64,000 nucleotides of DNA from NCBI RefSeq assembly GCF_000283155.1, contig NW_004454216.1, forward strand, positions 1,112,557 through 1,176,556, in the 5' to 3' direction. This document shows, in pieces, positions 49,641 to 61,345 of this stretch; positions within the stretch are counted from its first letter, which is position 1, and every line of letters starts with the position of its first letter. Below the pieces are notes generated by a model that was not told the DNA's origin, made no database searches, and was given only the letters and a program-made list of their open reading frames with translations. This stretch comes from Ceratotherium simum simum. Its lineage: Eukaryota > Chordata > Mammalia > Perissodactyla > Rhinocerotidae. A program made the position numbers and the translations under genes.

Positions 49641-50344
49641 ACCAGCAGTTTCTACTGGGTAGTTTAAGAGGTATTTAATCCTAAACTTAACAATCATTCG
49701 GCAAGAATTTTGTTCAAAGTATTCAATTCTTGGATGGGAAACTGGAACAGATGGCTTTCACAGTCCTTCCAGTCCTGAGAAGCTACAGAACCTATTCATA
49801 TTTATGTTTATAAGTCACATGCTATGAGAGAAAAAATAGACACAAAAAACTGAGAAGGAGCATGTCCTTGTTTGAGTACATATCTGTGTGACAGTATGCA
49901 GTACTCATACTGTTTGCTACTCAAACTGTTCTCAAACTGAACCCCTCGACCCTGCTCCTTTCTCCCTCATCTCTTAGAGCTGTTTTAAGTTTTTCAACAT
50001 TGTTTCAATACTTTTAGGTTTGGGGTTTTTTTTTGTTTTTTGTTTATTTTTTTGGTTTTGGTTTCAGTTTGAAAAACACTGGTGTTCTATAGTACTAGTT
50101 TACTCTTTTTCTTCTCTCCCCTCTTTAGGAAAATCATTGGTTGGGAAGCAATTGCCACAAAAATAAAATAGCCGAGACATTGGCACAAATAAGCAAAAGT
50201 CATAAATTATCATTTTAGACAGTTACATCTATTTTAGATATTGTTGTTTCTTTTCAAATAAAAACTAGGAGCAAAAATTTCACCTTTGTAGAAGTACTTG
50301 GTGTACTGTGGTATCCACTGAATAAAAAGATTTCCTTAAGAGTT

Positions 50345-50545
50345 AGTATTAGTTTCAGTTCTGCATCTATTATTTATTAACGGTTTGATCTTAGGCAAAT
50401 TAGTTAACTTCTTTGACCTTCAATTTCTTTACCCATTGAAATGGCAAAATAGTTACCTTAGAATGTTATGAAGATTAGATGTATGTGAAGATGTTTACTG
50501 CAAAGCCTGACACATAGTACGTGCTCAATAGATGCCAACTGTATT
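50345..50545 (+). mobile_element. MIR SINE fragment
   Basis: Sense MIR: ttgatcttaggcaaattag, ttaacttctttgaccttcaa, gaagattagatg and cacatagtacgtgctcaata. Confidence 0.75.
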
Positions 50546-50939
50546 ACTTCCTTTATTAGATTAACTGGTTTATTTTTGAGCAGGCTCAGTATTTTAACCC
50601 TAGCCTCCAATAAGGCGAAAAGCTTTATCACAATTACAATTGTATTGTATTTGTATTTGTATTGTATGAAATTGTATTACAATACAATTTCTCTGAAGAG
50701 AAATGTATTACTTATAACACTTGTAAAGGACCATATACAGTTAAATTTAGATGTGAAACTGATGAATTCTGAGTATAGTTGGTTATTTACTCTGGGCAAT
50801 ATTCCTTGAGATAAGAGGATTAGGCATTTGTGTTCTTTGAGAAATGAGTTGAATTGTCAGATGTCACAAATGATTCAGCAATATTAAAAAGTGTTAACAA
50901 ATTTATTTTGTTTAACATGTATAACATTTATCACTATGC

Positions 50940-51270
50940 AGCTGTAAAGAAAATTGAAGTTCCATTATTTGCTAATATGGAATCATAATCAAAATATACT
51001 GTTAAGTGAAACAAAAGTGTGATACAGAACAGCACATAGAGTATGCTGTCATTTGTAGAAAAAAAGAGATAATGGATACACACATAAATAAGTACACATA
51101 TGCATGCACCATAGATTATTTTTGAGAGAATACATAAGAAACTTAGTTAATAGTGATTGCCTCTGGAAGGGCAGTAAGAAAGTTTTCATATTGCGTATTT
51201 TAGAGTTCTTTTCTAGCATTTTGATGTATTATTGTTTTAATTAGCAATAGTTAATAAAATACATTTAGAT
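50940..51270 (+). mobile_element. L1-like 3' end, old
   Basis: Phrases such as ttaagtgaaacaaaagtgtg, agtatgctgtcatttgta and gtgattgcctctggaaggg are of old L1M-like 3' UTRs. Family uncertain. Confidence 0.45.
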
Positions 51271-51889
51271 TTTACTGAGTCAAGTTAAACTGTTTCTTCT
51301 AGCCCCTGACAAACAAAAAGTTCCATCCTCCTTACCACTTCTCTGAAAAACAAAGACTTGTATATGTGGCTTGGAAGTGATTAGAGTTGGTTACAGAACA
51401 TTTATAATTTATTTAACATTATTAGATATTGTCCTAACATCTCTATTGATGTGCAGAAATTTATATACACACACATATATAGTGTTTGATCTTTGCAACC
51501 ACACATTATCACTTTCTATTTCTGGCATGCACATCTTCTTTCTCTAGGATCTTTAATAGGAAGCATTTTCCTAAGCTCAGCTTTTGGTCCTCCGTTCATT
51601 CTTCCTTTGTTCCTTTACCATTCATTCTCATAACTCCAAAGAACATCTGTATTCTGATGATTCATAAATATTAAAGACTTTTCTCTTTTTCTGCTCTCCA
51701 AACAACTCTACTGACTCATAATCAGACTTATCTTTCTCTCCAAAAACTGTTATTACTGCATATAAAAAACACTACTCTTAAAATATGCTGTCTTTGACTC
51801 ATCTATCATGTCACCCCCTAAATCCAATTGTTGACCAAATTCACTGAGTTTTCCTCTTTCCATTCCTACAGGCAGCACTCTGTTTCAGA

Positions 51890-52460
51890 TCTTGACCATC
51901 TTAATGTACATTATCATAAAAGCCTCCCAGCAGGAATCTAGAATTTTAGATTTCAGTGTTCTCTTCAAATTCACACACTCCTTTTGAGAAAATCTTACTA
52001 AAAACATTGCTTTCTTTCACCTTATTATTTCCTCAAAATTCCTCTGTAGCTCCCTATTTGCAAATATCTCCAAAAGGCTTTCAATATTTTCCATAAATTG
52101 ATCTCACTCTAGCAAACCTCACAATTTCTACAACCTTTACTCAATATCCTTTTCAAGGCCTAAGTCATTCTTCAAGGCCTAAATTCTACTTTTTCCATGA
52201 AGCTTTGCATGAATATTTCAGTCATCAACTATCTGCCCAGCCTATAAATTAGTACATTATTTAAACTATGACCCATATAACTGAGCACTTAAATAAGGTG
52301 CTATATTTTTTAAACCTAAGTCATAATTATCTCCCTCATCTGACCAGATTTTGTGATTTGACATCAGAGATCAGTTTCATATTTTATCTGTATTCTCAAC
52401 TAGTCCTTGTAGTACTGAGACCATAGAAGCATCCAATAAATATTCATTGACTAATTAATG
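51890..52460 (+). mobile_element. L2 fragment
   Basis: Sense L2-like sequence ending catccaataaatattcattg at about 52430-52450. Diverged. Confidence 0.55.
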
Positions 52461-52599
52461 ACACAGGTAATTTGTCTGTCCCTAGCAACTTGGAAATAAA
52501 GTGCCACATTGATTGTTATTTCATATCAATTTATCCCATCTTTTAAATATGAAACTAACGAATTTAAAACAATATATTTAAAATAAAACACAATTTATA

Positions 52600-52800
52600 T
52601 ATATCTTCATAGTTTACAAAGTGTGTTCACTTTGGCCTTCCAATAATCATGTGCAGTCAGTATTATTATTCTCTTTCTACAAATGGTTAGTCAAACTCAT
52701 AAATGTAAAGTGACTTGCTTAAGGTCACATAGCTAGCAAATGGCAGAGCTAAATCATAAACCCAAATATCCTGTCTCCAATTCCAGTGTTCTTTCCTCTA
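52600..52800 (-). mobile_element. MIR SINE fragment
   Basis: Reverse MIR: gtgacttgcttaaggtcaca, tagctagcaaatggcagagc. The first half is degenerate. Confidence 0.7.
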
Positions 52801-53114
52801 TATCTACATGTTCCCTCTTGAAAATGTAGTAATGTATGTACATACTATGTTGTTTTAATCATAAACTCATATTTCCCTTTTTATGTTTCACTCTTCTCAA
52901 TTTTTAGATTTCATTAGTAAAATATTTCATCATCATTAGATTCCATTACACAGTTCACATATAAGTTAGATTAGTTTTTACATTTACAAAAAGTATTTAT
53001 ATTTAAGATGATAAAAATATATAAGCATCTCCTCCCAAAGGCCCTTCTGACTAATTATACTCAAAATTGAAATAAATCACTAACCACACATCAGCAATCC
53101 TAGAATAATCAGAG

Positions 53115-53420
53115 GTGCTGCAGTTGCATCTGAAGCAAAGCCAGATGTGAAACAGATGCAGCACCACCAGAGTTACAGATCACTGATATTAGGTAAGTGC
53201 TTTAACTTTGATTGGCGTTGGAATGGGATGGGTGGAGCTGGTCTAGGAGAGCTATTAGGAGACCTTAGTTTCCCCAAGTGATTTCACCCCAGACCCCTAT
53301 CGGACCCTCCCAGCTCAGCTTCCACCATCCTTATCAAAGTTTAAAGCACTTACCTGATATTAGAACCTGAAACTCCAGCACTGCTGCACTACATCTGTCT
53401 TACTTCCAGTTTGTCAAGTA
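53115..53420. repeat. Long fold-back (inverted repeat) element next to an exon
   Basis: The left arm (about 53132-53213) and right arm (about 53332-53415) are inverted copies. Their strongest cores are 53183-53213 and 53332-53361, sharing ctgatatta/aatatcag, ggtaagtgctttaa and ctttgat. Similarity continues inward (gatgggtggagctg against the mirror of cagctcagcttccaccatcc), so the whole block is close to a 300-bp palindrome. No terminal duplications found. It may be an ancient fold-back DNA transposon. Confidence 0.8.
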
Positions 53421-53577
53421 GGTACACTTGCAGAACCTGCTCCAGCACCTTGGCCTCACAGTGGTGTACCACAGTAGACGTCAGCTGCCAAAACTAAAAA
53501 TATTTAAGCTTAATTTTATAGGAACTTATCATTTCAAAATGATTTTCAACATTAATAGTTTTATTTCAGTTACTTAC

Positions 53578-53732
53578 CATTTGGATAGGGTGTTTCACAT
53601 AAAGTTAGAAATTCAACAATAGGATGATCCATTTCAAGCACTGTAATTGCTTTTCCATGCATGATGGTTAAACTTGGTCTTCTGCAAGCTTTGTCATAGG
53701 ACAGTCCACCAGAAAATATTATGAATGGCTCA
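53578..53732 (-). CDS. STXBP5L: STXBP5L internal coding exon (Lgl-homology segment)
   Basis: 155-bp exon with acceptor ctatgtag and donor gtaagtaa on the minus strand. It begins with T of a split Ser codon and ends with the first G of a Glu codon, giving 51 whole codons between. The translation includes IIFSGGLSYDKACRRP and VEFLTLCETPYPN, strongly characteristic of the tomosyn/Lgl family. The segment forms part of the first WD40 propeller, the scaffold that regulates the C-terminal R-SNARE tail. The intron on its 3' side carries a fold-back repeat starting about 160 bp from the donor (see the entry at 53115-53420). Confidence 0.96.
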
Positions 53733-55539
53733 CTACATAGGGAAAAAAGTTAATGAGACTGAGAAGTTAAGATGACACAAAGAGACTGAACCAATAAAGA
53801 ACAGGTTTGGTGGGGAGTATACATGATGTAATTTGACAGAGCGCAAAAGTCTTTCATGGCCCAAAATATCTCACCCAACAATTTACTGCTCTACTTTTTC
53901 CCTTTTTCTGGAGGTACAATCTCACCATGAAAATTACTAATAAATCAATCTAAAGGTGTTGAGGTGGGGTGGGGGAAAGGCAACGAGGTTGGAGGAAGGT
54001 GGAGGTACTCACTGACTCAAAAAGGACATCTTCACATGTATTATGTTGGTTCCCAAAATCAAAATCACTACCATTAGAATATTAGGCTATGTTAGTTTAA
54101 CATATTAATCAGTTGGCATGTGCGGCCCAAAATCTCTAAGAGGTAAAAGAGGCAAATTTCAATATGAAATGAAATGTGACAGTGGTAAGCTCAGAATGCT
54201 GGAAGGTAACATGAAAATTCTACATAATGGAATTTCTACGGAAAAAGGGTTATGATAAACAGATGGAGAAAACTAATATGTAAGGGAAAAATAGTTCACC
54301 AAAAATAAATGTTGTCTTCTTCTTGATTTTACCTAGGGCCAGCCAGTTCTATTTAGCTTGTAAAACTAACTTCAAACAAATTTTTTAGTCTTTTTTAGTT
54401 GCAAGATACAATTAGATAATAGAGTGGGGCTGAGATGACTATAAAGTATTACAGTTGTCAGAAAGTTATGAAATAGTTTCATAATTTTTCACTTTTCTCA
54501 AATGATACCTATATCTCTAGTTATGTACATAAAAGAAAATATGTGTTGATATGAAGTATTTTCAATAAGTAAACACCAAGTTGAAAATATTCTCCTCCAA
54601 AAATTTTTATAAAAAGAACTACACACTTTTATTGTACCAAATTTTTTAAGAACATATGCTTCTATAAATAATTCACTTCCATCCATCTGCTATACTGAGT
54701 AGTCTACTTGTTTCTAGAAATCCCTCTATAAGATTTCCCTTTCTTTTCCATTTTGTACTATACATAGTACCAAATATTACCAATGGGACATTTGCCAGTC
54801 TTATGCTGGCTGTATAACAATAAAAGCTTTTTCAAAGTCTCCATCAAAACCTACATATAAAATGCTTGTACTATTTTTTATTTATAATTCTGTCTTAACA
54901 TTTTGACACAAATATTTGAGTTGCAAGCTAAATAAGGAAAAATGCTCTTACTTTCCTTGAGTCTTGCATAAATTGACTTGAGTTAGTCTTGTCCCAGTAA
55001 TTTGACATAGTAAATGACCAACCTACTAATGGTGGTAAGAAGCAAGTTTGTTTTTTCTATAAAATATATACTTATATTATTAAGATGATTTCTTCAGATT
55101 TAAAAATCATTTTTCATGAAATGAGTATAGGTTTTTGCACCTGTGTTTGTTGCTTTGTTTTGCAACAAAGGTCAAGACTTGGAGAACATAATATCTCTTC
55201 ATACATACTGAACTTAACTATCTGCTCCAAATATTAATAAAAGCCATAAATATCTATTTTTTTTCTATGTAAAAGTGGGTGAATTTACTCTCATCTCCTA
55301 GTACTAATCCAAACATAGGATAAAAAGCAATTTATTCTCCCTTTGTACGCACATTGGAAAATATGTCCTTTCTAAAACTATTGCAAGGAAGCAAAACCTT
55401 TTCTGCTCTTATTGTGACTCTGAATCAAAAAACATTGGATCTGAAGATAACTGTTGATATATATACATGTTTCTGTAAACTACTGAACGATTGAATAAGA
55501 AGTTATTTCCTCAGGAAAATGCTCAGGGAACCACTCATG

Positions 55540-55700
55540 GATAATTGCATTAGATATTTAATTATCACATTAAATCCTCATAAGTATTGTTCTCATTTTA
55601 TTAATGAGGTTAAATAACAACTAAACAGAAAAACCCAAAAGAAAACTGAGATTTATCAGATTTCAAAGCCTATTCTCCTAAACAGTGGTCTACACTGCCT
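55540..55700 (-). mobile_element. MIR SINE fragment
   Basis: Reverse MIR-like: ttaatcctcataagtattg-type stretch, cattttattaatgaggttaa and gatttcaaagcctattctcc. Degenerate. Confidence 0.5.
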
Positions 55701-55704
55701 GTAG

Positions 55705-55945
55705 TAATAAATAGCTACAATTTACTGAATGCTTACCATGTGGCATATACTGTGCTATGTGTACATATAAAATAAATTTCATGTAATCCTCACAACTGTG
55801 TAATCCTCAACTGTGATAAACAAAGTACTACTACTCATTTTGTAGATGGGGAACCTGGAATTAATGCAGGTTAAATAACTTGTTCAGGGTTAAGCAGCTA
55901 GTAAGCAGCAGACAAAGATTCAAACCCAGACCCAAAGTCCATGTT
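55705..55945 (-). mobile_element. MIR SINE fragment
   Basis: Reverse MIR: gaatgcttaccatgtggcat, gtaatcctcacaactgtgta, gttaagcagctagtaagca and gattcaaacccagacc. Confidence 0.75.
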
Positions 55946-56369
55946 TTTCATGTCTAGTCTAATGTTTCTCAAACTGCGGAATACAACTTATTAGGTGTTT
56001 TGCAAAAAAATAATTATTTAATTTAATAATTTGACACTTGTAAACCATATCTCCCTTTTAAAAATATATAATTCATGCCATATATTAAAGATTCTGAGAA
56101 ATTATAAAGAATCCAATTTATTTTTATATAACCCAGAATTTCTCAGATTTCTCAAACTTATTTGATTACAGATGCCTTTTTTCCATGAATACTGTTAGTG
56201 ATTAAAGGGACACAATTTGGTAAATGCTATACTACACTAAACTGCCTCCTTTACTACTTAATACAAGTGTATCTTGGGATACTTATCAGATGGATTACTA
56301 TAAAAGAAATAAATAACTATATAATTGACAGTGTCTTCATACATAAATAAAACATTAATAAAAATAAAT

Positions 56370-56710
56370 TATCAATGACAACTTGGATAAATCTCAAAGG
56401 CATCACGTTGAGTGAAAGAAGCTAGGCTCAAAAGGTTACATAATATATAACTGCATTTACAAGATATTTCAAAAAGGCAAAACTATACTGATGGAGAACA
56501 GGTCAGTGGTTGCCATGGGTTATAACTGGGGAAAGGTCTGACTATAAGGAATAACAAATGAGAATTTGGGGGGTATGGAAATGTTCTATAGTCTTATTGT
56601 GGTGGTGATACAGGAATCTATACATGTGTTAAAATCCATAGAACTGTATATCAAAAGAAAAAAGTCTATTTTACTGTATAATTTGTAAAATAGATAAAAT
56701 ATATTAAAGA
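56370..56710 (+). mobile_element. L1 3' end, old
   Basis: Sense L1 end: gataaatctcaaaggcatca, ggtcagtggttgccatgggt, tattgtggtggtgatacagg and aaatccatagaactgtatat. A stretch of L1M type. Confidence 0.75.
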
Positions 56711-56784
56711 AAAAAGCATTAAAATTTTGTCTCAATGAAGGCAGCAGGATTAAACAATAAATTGTGTAGCGTAACATAATACAT

Positions 56785-56990
56785 ATTAAAATAACATTTG
56801 TTGAGTATTTATGATGTTCCAGGTATTGTGTGAAGAACTTTATATGCATTATTGTATTTAATCCTTATGACAGCCCAATGAGAGAACTATTATTATTATT
56901 TCCACTTAACAGATGGGTATACTGAGGCTTGGAGAACTTAAATACACATGAAGCCTATCAGTAGGTGGCCATGATAGGAAGGGATTAAAG
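56785..56990 (-). mobile_element. MIR SINE fragment
   Basis: Reverse MIR: tgttgagtatttatgatgtt, ccttatgacagcccaatgag, ttaacagatgggtatactga and ggcttggagaactt. Confidence 0.75.
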
Positions 56991-57531
56991 GACTAGCAGA
57001 AAGTAATTTTTATTAACTACAGAGAACCTGATAATGCTAGTGGTAGCAGGTAGAGAGATCAATATTCCTTTTTTTGAAGAGGATAAAATTATTAAGCTAG
57101 AGACCATTGTGGTTGGAGTGTCAGCAAGCAAATTGGTGATTGGGGACTGAAGATGCCTAAACAGAATGGTTGTTCATCCCTAGAAATGTAAAGCAAGTTT
57201 GTGAATGGCTGGTCTAAGATAAAATTAAGCAGAAAACATACCCCTTACGTCTGCTACCTATGCAGTCCTTTAAGAGGCCCTATTGCTGCAGCATATATGG
57301 TAGAACTCTTCTTAACGTTCCTGCTCCTGCCACAGCCATCTCAATTTTTGACTTCACAAAATTTCTACTGTGTACTAGATGGAGTGGAAATATAGCTATT
57401 TAATTCCACTTTCAGCTATGGCTCATGGTGCTGTGGCAATACCTTTCAGTACTCAACTTCAATGTTCCTCTGCTTTTTAGTCTCCTTGTGTTCTGAGCTG
57501 TGGAACCACTGCTTCTAGAGGTGACTTTTCT

Positions 57532-57719
57532 TTTCTTCTTGTGAGGAAGATCAGCCCTGAGCTAACATCCGTGCCCATTTTCCTCTACTTTATACGGGAC
57601 GCCGCCACAGCATGGCTTGACAGGTGGTGCGTCGGTGCGCACCCGGATCCGAACCTGTGAACACTGGGCCACCGCAGCAGAGCATGCGCACTTAACCACT
57701 ACGCCACCGGGCCGGCCCT
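57532..57719 (-). mobile_element. ERE1 SINE with internal deletion and 14-bp TSD
   Basis: Reverse ERE1 ending GCCACCGGGCCGGCCC at the high-coordinate side. Perfect duplication GAGGTGACTTTTCT at 57518-57531 and 57720-57733. The segment between the two gatgttagc copies of the ERE1 tail (about 50 bp in full-length copies) is missing, leaving one copy. Its orientation is the same as STXBP5L. Confidence 0.93.
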
Positions 57720-57944
57720 GAGGTGACTTTTCTAATATAGTAGTAATGACAACAAATAGACACAACATACTAAAGTGCACAATAAGTGAAACGGTAGTAA
57801 TTATGATCAATAATATATAATTATTTGACATTAGAAATCATAAAAATTACTTCTACACAAAGTTGGATTACTAATTACTAGAACAAATCAACAATTTAGG
57901 ATCAGTTGAATAATTTTAACAATGTGAAATATCATGGCTTTGAT

Positions 57945-58140
57945 GATGATGATAATTTCTTTTTATTAAGAAATCTACTATGTGCCATTCATGAAACTCA
58001 TGACATTACAAACTTTATGCATAATTTCATTTAATCTTCACAAACATCACAACAAGATGGGTATTACTGATGAGGAAATTAAAATTTAAAAGAGTTAATT
58101 AAAACTTTCAAGGTTACATAGCTGTCTTCCTCCATAAGCC
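57945..58140 (-). mobile_element. MIR SINE fragment
   Basis: Reverse MIR: ctactatgtgccattcatga, atttaatcttcacaaacatc, gatgggtattactgatgagg and aggttacatagctg. Confidence 0.7.
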
Positions 58141-58189
58141 AATGATTTAATCATTATTTCTTACTGCCTTGACTTGAATTCCTGATTCC

Positions 58190-58560
58190 TAAAGTACCTT
58201 CTCTTCACCTTCACCTTTTTCTCCATTTGTCTAGCACCATCCTATCATCCCTTAAGTCCCATCTCAGGCATCTCCTTTCCCAAGAAGAATTTCACTGATC
58301 TCTCTCTTCACTGTTCTCCTTCCCACTCCCTCTAGGCTGGAGTTAGGTGCCCTTTTGCAGCGTTTTCATAGCATATCTCTATAAAAGCACCTCACATGCT
58401 GTATAGAAACCACTAGTTTATTGTCTTCCTTCTGTTACTAGACCATAACAGATTCAAAAGCAGGCAGTACTCACTTTCATTTTAGAACACAAAGTACACA
58501 GTGCATAGTACTTAGTAATATCTTAAAATATACTGTTATAATTGAATTAAACTAAATATC
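58190..58560 (+). mobile_element. L2 fragment
   Basis: Sense L2-like: cccttaagtcccatctcagg, ctttcccaagaagaatttca, tgtcttccttctgttactag and cagtgcatagtacttagtaa. Confidence 0.6.
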
Positions 58561-59047
58561 GGTGAGACCCTCGTAGAAATACATTTTTTAAAAAGCCTCT
58601 GAGAAACAAAATAGATGTCATAAAGTCCATAGATCATGTACTTTTTCATGGAAAAACCTCTCATGTCTTCACATGAACCTATTTACTCTCATTTTACAAA
58701 TTTGGGTTTCAAATTTCTTAGTCTACAGAAAACAAAAGACTAGATACTAGTGGATAACACAATGGAAATTATAAGAAGTCCTGGTAACCCAAAACTGAAG
58801 GAGGGAGAAAAACTTTTAAAAACAAAGGCGAAAAAAACCCACAAGCTGCTAGGAATAGCTAATATAGTACCCCACACCTCAATAATCCTTGAAGTGCAAC
58901 TCTATATAACAACTAATGTAAATAATACTGAACCTGAAGACTCAAGCAAAGTTTAAATTATAAACGCTATTTTAAGAAAGAAAAGAATATATGTAAAATG
59001 TTTCCATCCATAATGATTCAATTTGAAATGTTTTAATATTCTAGTTA

Positions 59048-59183
59048 TAATAGTATAAAACTGTGGTCATTTTTACTAGTTATGTATAGTCACTCTAGAC
59101 TGGGCTAAAGAGGTATTGATCTATCTAGTTTATATATATATATAAACTAACTAGTTAAAAATGATCATGATTTTATACTATTA
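59048..59183. repeat. Nested inverted repeat with 24-bp palindrome
   Basis: Outer arms 59048-59081 and 59149-59183 are inverted copies (tagtataaaa, tcattttta, ctagtt in mirrored order, with a six-base mismatch block). Adjoining the right arm is a perfect 24-bp palindrome at 59126-59149 based on TAGTTTATATAT. It may be a small MITE, but no duplications were found. Confidence 0.75.
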
Positions 59184-59519
59184 AACCTTTAGAAAAGCAG
59201 CTATAAAAAAGATTAAATGTACCTATGATGACAAGAAAACATTCTAGTGTGAGCACATAAGTAACATAAAGTAGGATTATCCAATTTAGAGTTAAAATAA
59301 AATTAAGGTTTAGGCAAGATTTGTAATTATGGTAATTCTGGATGAGAATATTGCCATTAACAATTATTGCAAGTAAAAAGAACATTGTTGATGTACAGGA
59401 TATGTCTGCTATACATTATACAAGATAAAGTTTTATTTAATATTATTTTTTATGTAATTTTCTATATCTTAAAATTTACTACTATTTTATTATGCCAATA
59501 CTCATAATGCTTATCTTTC

Positions 59520-59655
59520 CAACACTATAATCCTTCCAATTTCAGAATGTAAGATCCTAAAGTACAGAGACTTGGTTATGTATTTGGTTATGTATTTAAT
59601 ACTTTCATGTGCAATACCAATAGGTACATAGCTTCTGCTTAATAATGCTGAATAA
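59520..59655 (+). mobile_element. L2 3' end fragment
   Basis: gaatgtaagatcctaaagta, cagagacttggttatgta and aggtacatagcttctgctta resemble the L2 3' end in sense. It includes a small tandem repeat of ggttatgtattt. Confidence 0.5.
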
Positions 59656-59960
59656 TTGCTACTTGTAATGTGCATGGCTAAAAAGTCCTACATTGTTAAA
59701 ATTAATGTATATAATACTCAACTAAATATTCATAGAAATTTACAAATAATTAACAGTTGTTATTTGTCATATTCATAATAATGACATCATAGATATGACT
59801 ATTCAACAATAAGAAATCTGTTATTATCAATGAAGAGGATTCAGCCAGTTAATATAATTATGTAAAGCTTTAAACAATACATAAACATTAAAGGTTATCT
59901 GCCTTTCTTGGCTCTGTTTCTTACATATTTTCCCATATCCCCCAAAGTAAAAATGCATAC

Positions 59961-60039
59961 CTATTTCTACAGGTCTTGTATTCTACTTTAAGAATTGGTT
60001 TACAAGATTCAGATTTTCTTCCTTCTCTTTGACTTTTTC
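59961..60039 (-). CDS. STXBP5L: STXBP5L (tomosyn-2) internal coding exon, most 5' in window
   Basis: 79-bp exon and the most 5' of the nine. On the minus strand it follows an acceptor (ctttctttag) and ends at a gtatgc donor. It starts with the last two bases of a Gly codon and ends with AG of a split Ser codon, completed by the exon at 53578-53732. The translation contains SCKPILKVEYKT, which matches the Lgl-homology segment that follows the early WD40 blades of tomosyns. This charged stretch (many Lys, Arg and Glu) is likely a surface loop of the first beta-propeller. The paralogue STXBP5 has a similar but distinguishable segment. Assignment to STXBP5L rests on all nine exons together. Confidence 0.93.
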
Positions 60040-61285
60040 CTAAAGAAAGAAAAAGAATTTTATTAAATCTGATTTAAATTCTCCTCTTCCATGAGAATTT
60101 AAAAAGTTTGACTACAGGAATATAAAGAAAAAAGAATAATAATGTAATAATGTGTTTTTCTTAAGAGGATAAACACATCTATGCATCCTAACATTTTTGT
60201 TTAATTTGTAAACAATTTGTTGAGTCCTAACAATTGACTGCTATATAATCAATAAAGTTCCTTGTAAACTTATCATATTTGTATTGCTTTACATTCTCCA
60301 CGTATAAACCTAGTCTCAGGAAGTTATTTTAGTTATTTAAGTTTCAAGATAAAATAAACTTTAGAATTGAAGACACACACATACATACTTATCTGCATAC
60401 TGAAATGTACTGTTATGAAAATCCATACTAGGCTCAAAATTTTATCTACAAATACAAGCAAACCCCTTTCATATGCAGAAATACTTGCCATTTAAAGCTT
60501 ATGAGAGACAATCAAAATCATTGCATTTTCATCAAATTCATTTAAAGGAAAGTCCACTAGACAACGAACACAGATGGCACATTTCATGATTTTTAAGAAT
60601 TTTAATGATGTACTTTGCATAAAACAAAAATAAATTTCTCGTAGAGGAAGGGTTATGTTAGACTCCATGGGATTTTGAATAAAGGATCAAAAAGAGTAGG
60701 ATATGGAAGTAAAGCTACTTCTGCATATAACACATTTATCTTTCTAATTATGCTTTTCCTTATAATTGTGTCTCATTTTGATAAAATTGACAAGTTTTTT
60801 AAGATGATATATTTTTTATTTTAACAAGTACCCTTATTTATTCTTCTATTGCCACTGTTGTTTATAGACCCAGGTACCTATTATGTAGTGAGACGTTTGT
60901 ATGCATATAAGTTTACGTTTTCAGGATAGCTTCAGAATGGCCCAGCCAAATCCAAATAGCATGTCAAGATAGTTTTATTCAATTTGTTTAAAGGGCAGGG
61001 TATAAGCATACAACATACCTTATCTGCTCCATAGCATGGTTTCTGAAATTGCCTTCTCTTTCTTTTACCCTATGTCAACTAAATAAGTAACCAATAATAA
61101 AATACTGGTCATATTCATTCACATTATAAAAAAAGATTAAAAAGTATCAGTATTATGTATAAAAAAGAACTGCTGACATTATATGTAGACCACGAGGCCT
61201 TACAAAGAGACAACTATGGGTCAGGGACCCACTCTAAATGGTGGTCTTAAGGGTGAGGAACAACTAGTTGGTCATTACTGGTTTT

Positions 61286-61345
61286 GGTAATGAGTGGGAA
61301 TTGAGGTAAGGAATGAGTAGTAATGGTAATGAGTGGGAATTGAAG
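61286..61345. repeat. Partial 39-bp tandem duplication
   Basis: ggtaatgagtgggaattga occurs at 61286 and again at 61325 (period 39). The second unit is incomplete. Confidence 0.8.

Larger units (their letters stand above)
48574..53577 (-). other. STXBP5L: STXBP5L intron, 5.0 kb
   Basis: 5004-bp intron rich in ancient repeats: MIR at about 49450-49640 and 52600-52800 (minus) and 50345-50545 (plus), L2 at about 51890-52460 and an L1-like 3' end at about 50940-51270. A diverged repeat at about 49130-49400 is unassigned. A T-rich run lies at 50026-50058. The intron ends, next to the exon at 53578, with the fold-back element at 53115-53420. Confidence 0.8.
53733..59960 (-). other. STXBP5L: STXBP5L intron, 6.2 kb
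   Basis: 6228-bp intron. It contains MIR copies (about 55540-55700, 55705-55945, 56785-56990 and 57945-58140), an L1 3' end (about 56370-56710), an ERE1 with internal deletion (57532-57719), L2 pieces (about 58190-58560 and 59520-59655) and the nested inverted repeat at 59048-59183. I recognise nothing in 53740-55500. Confidence 0.8.
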
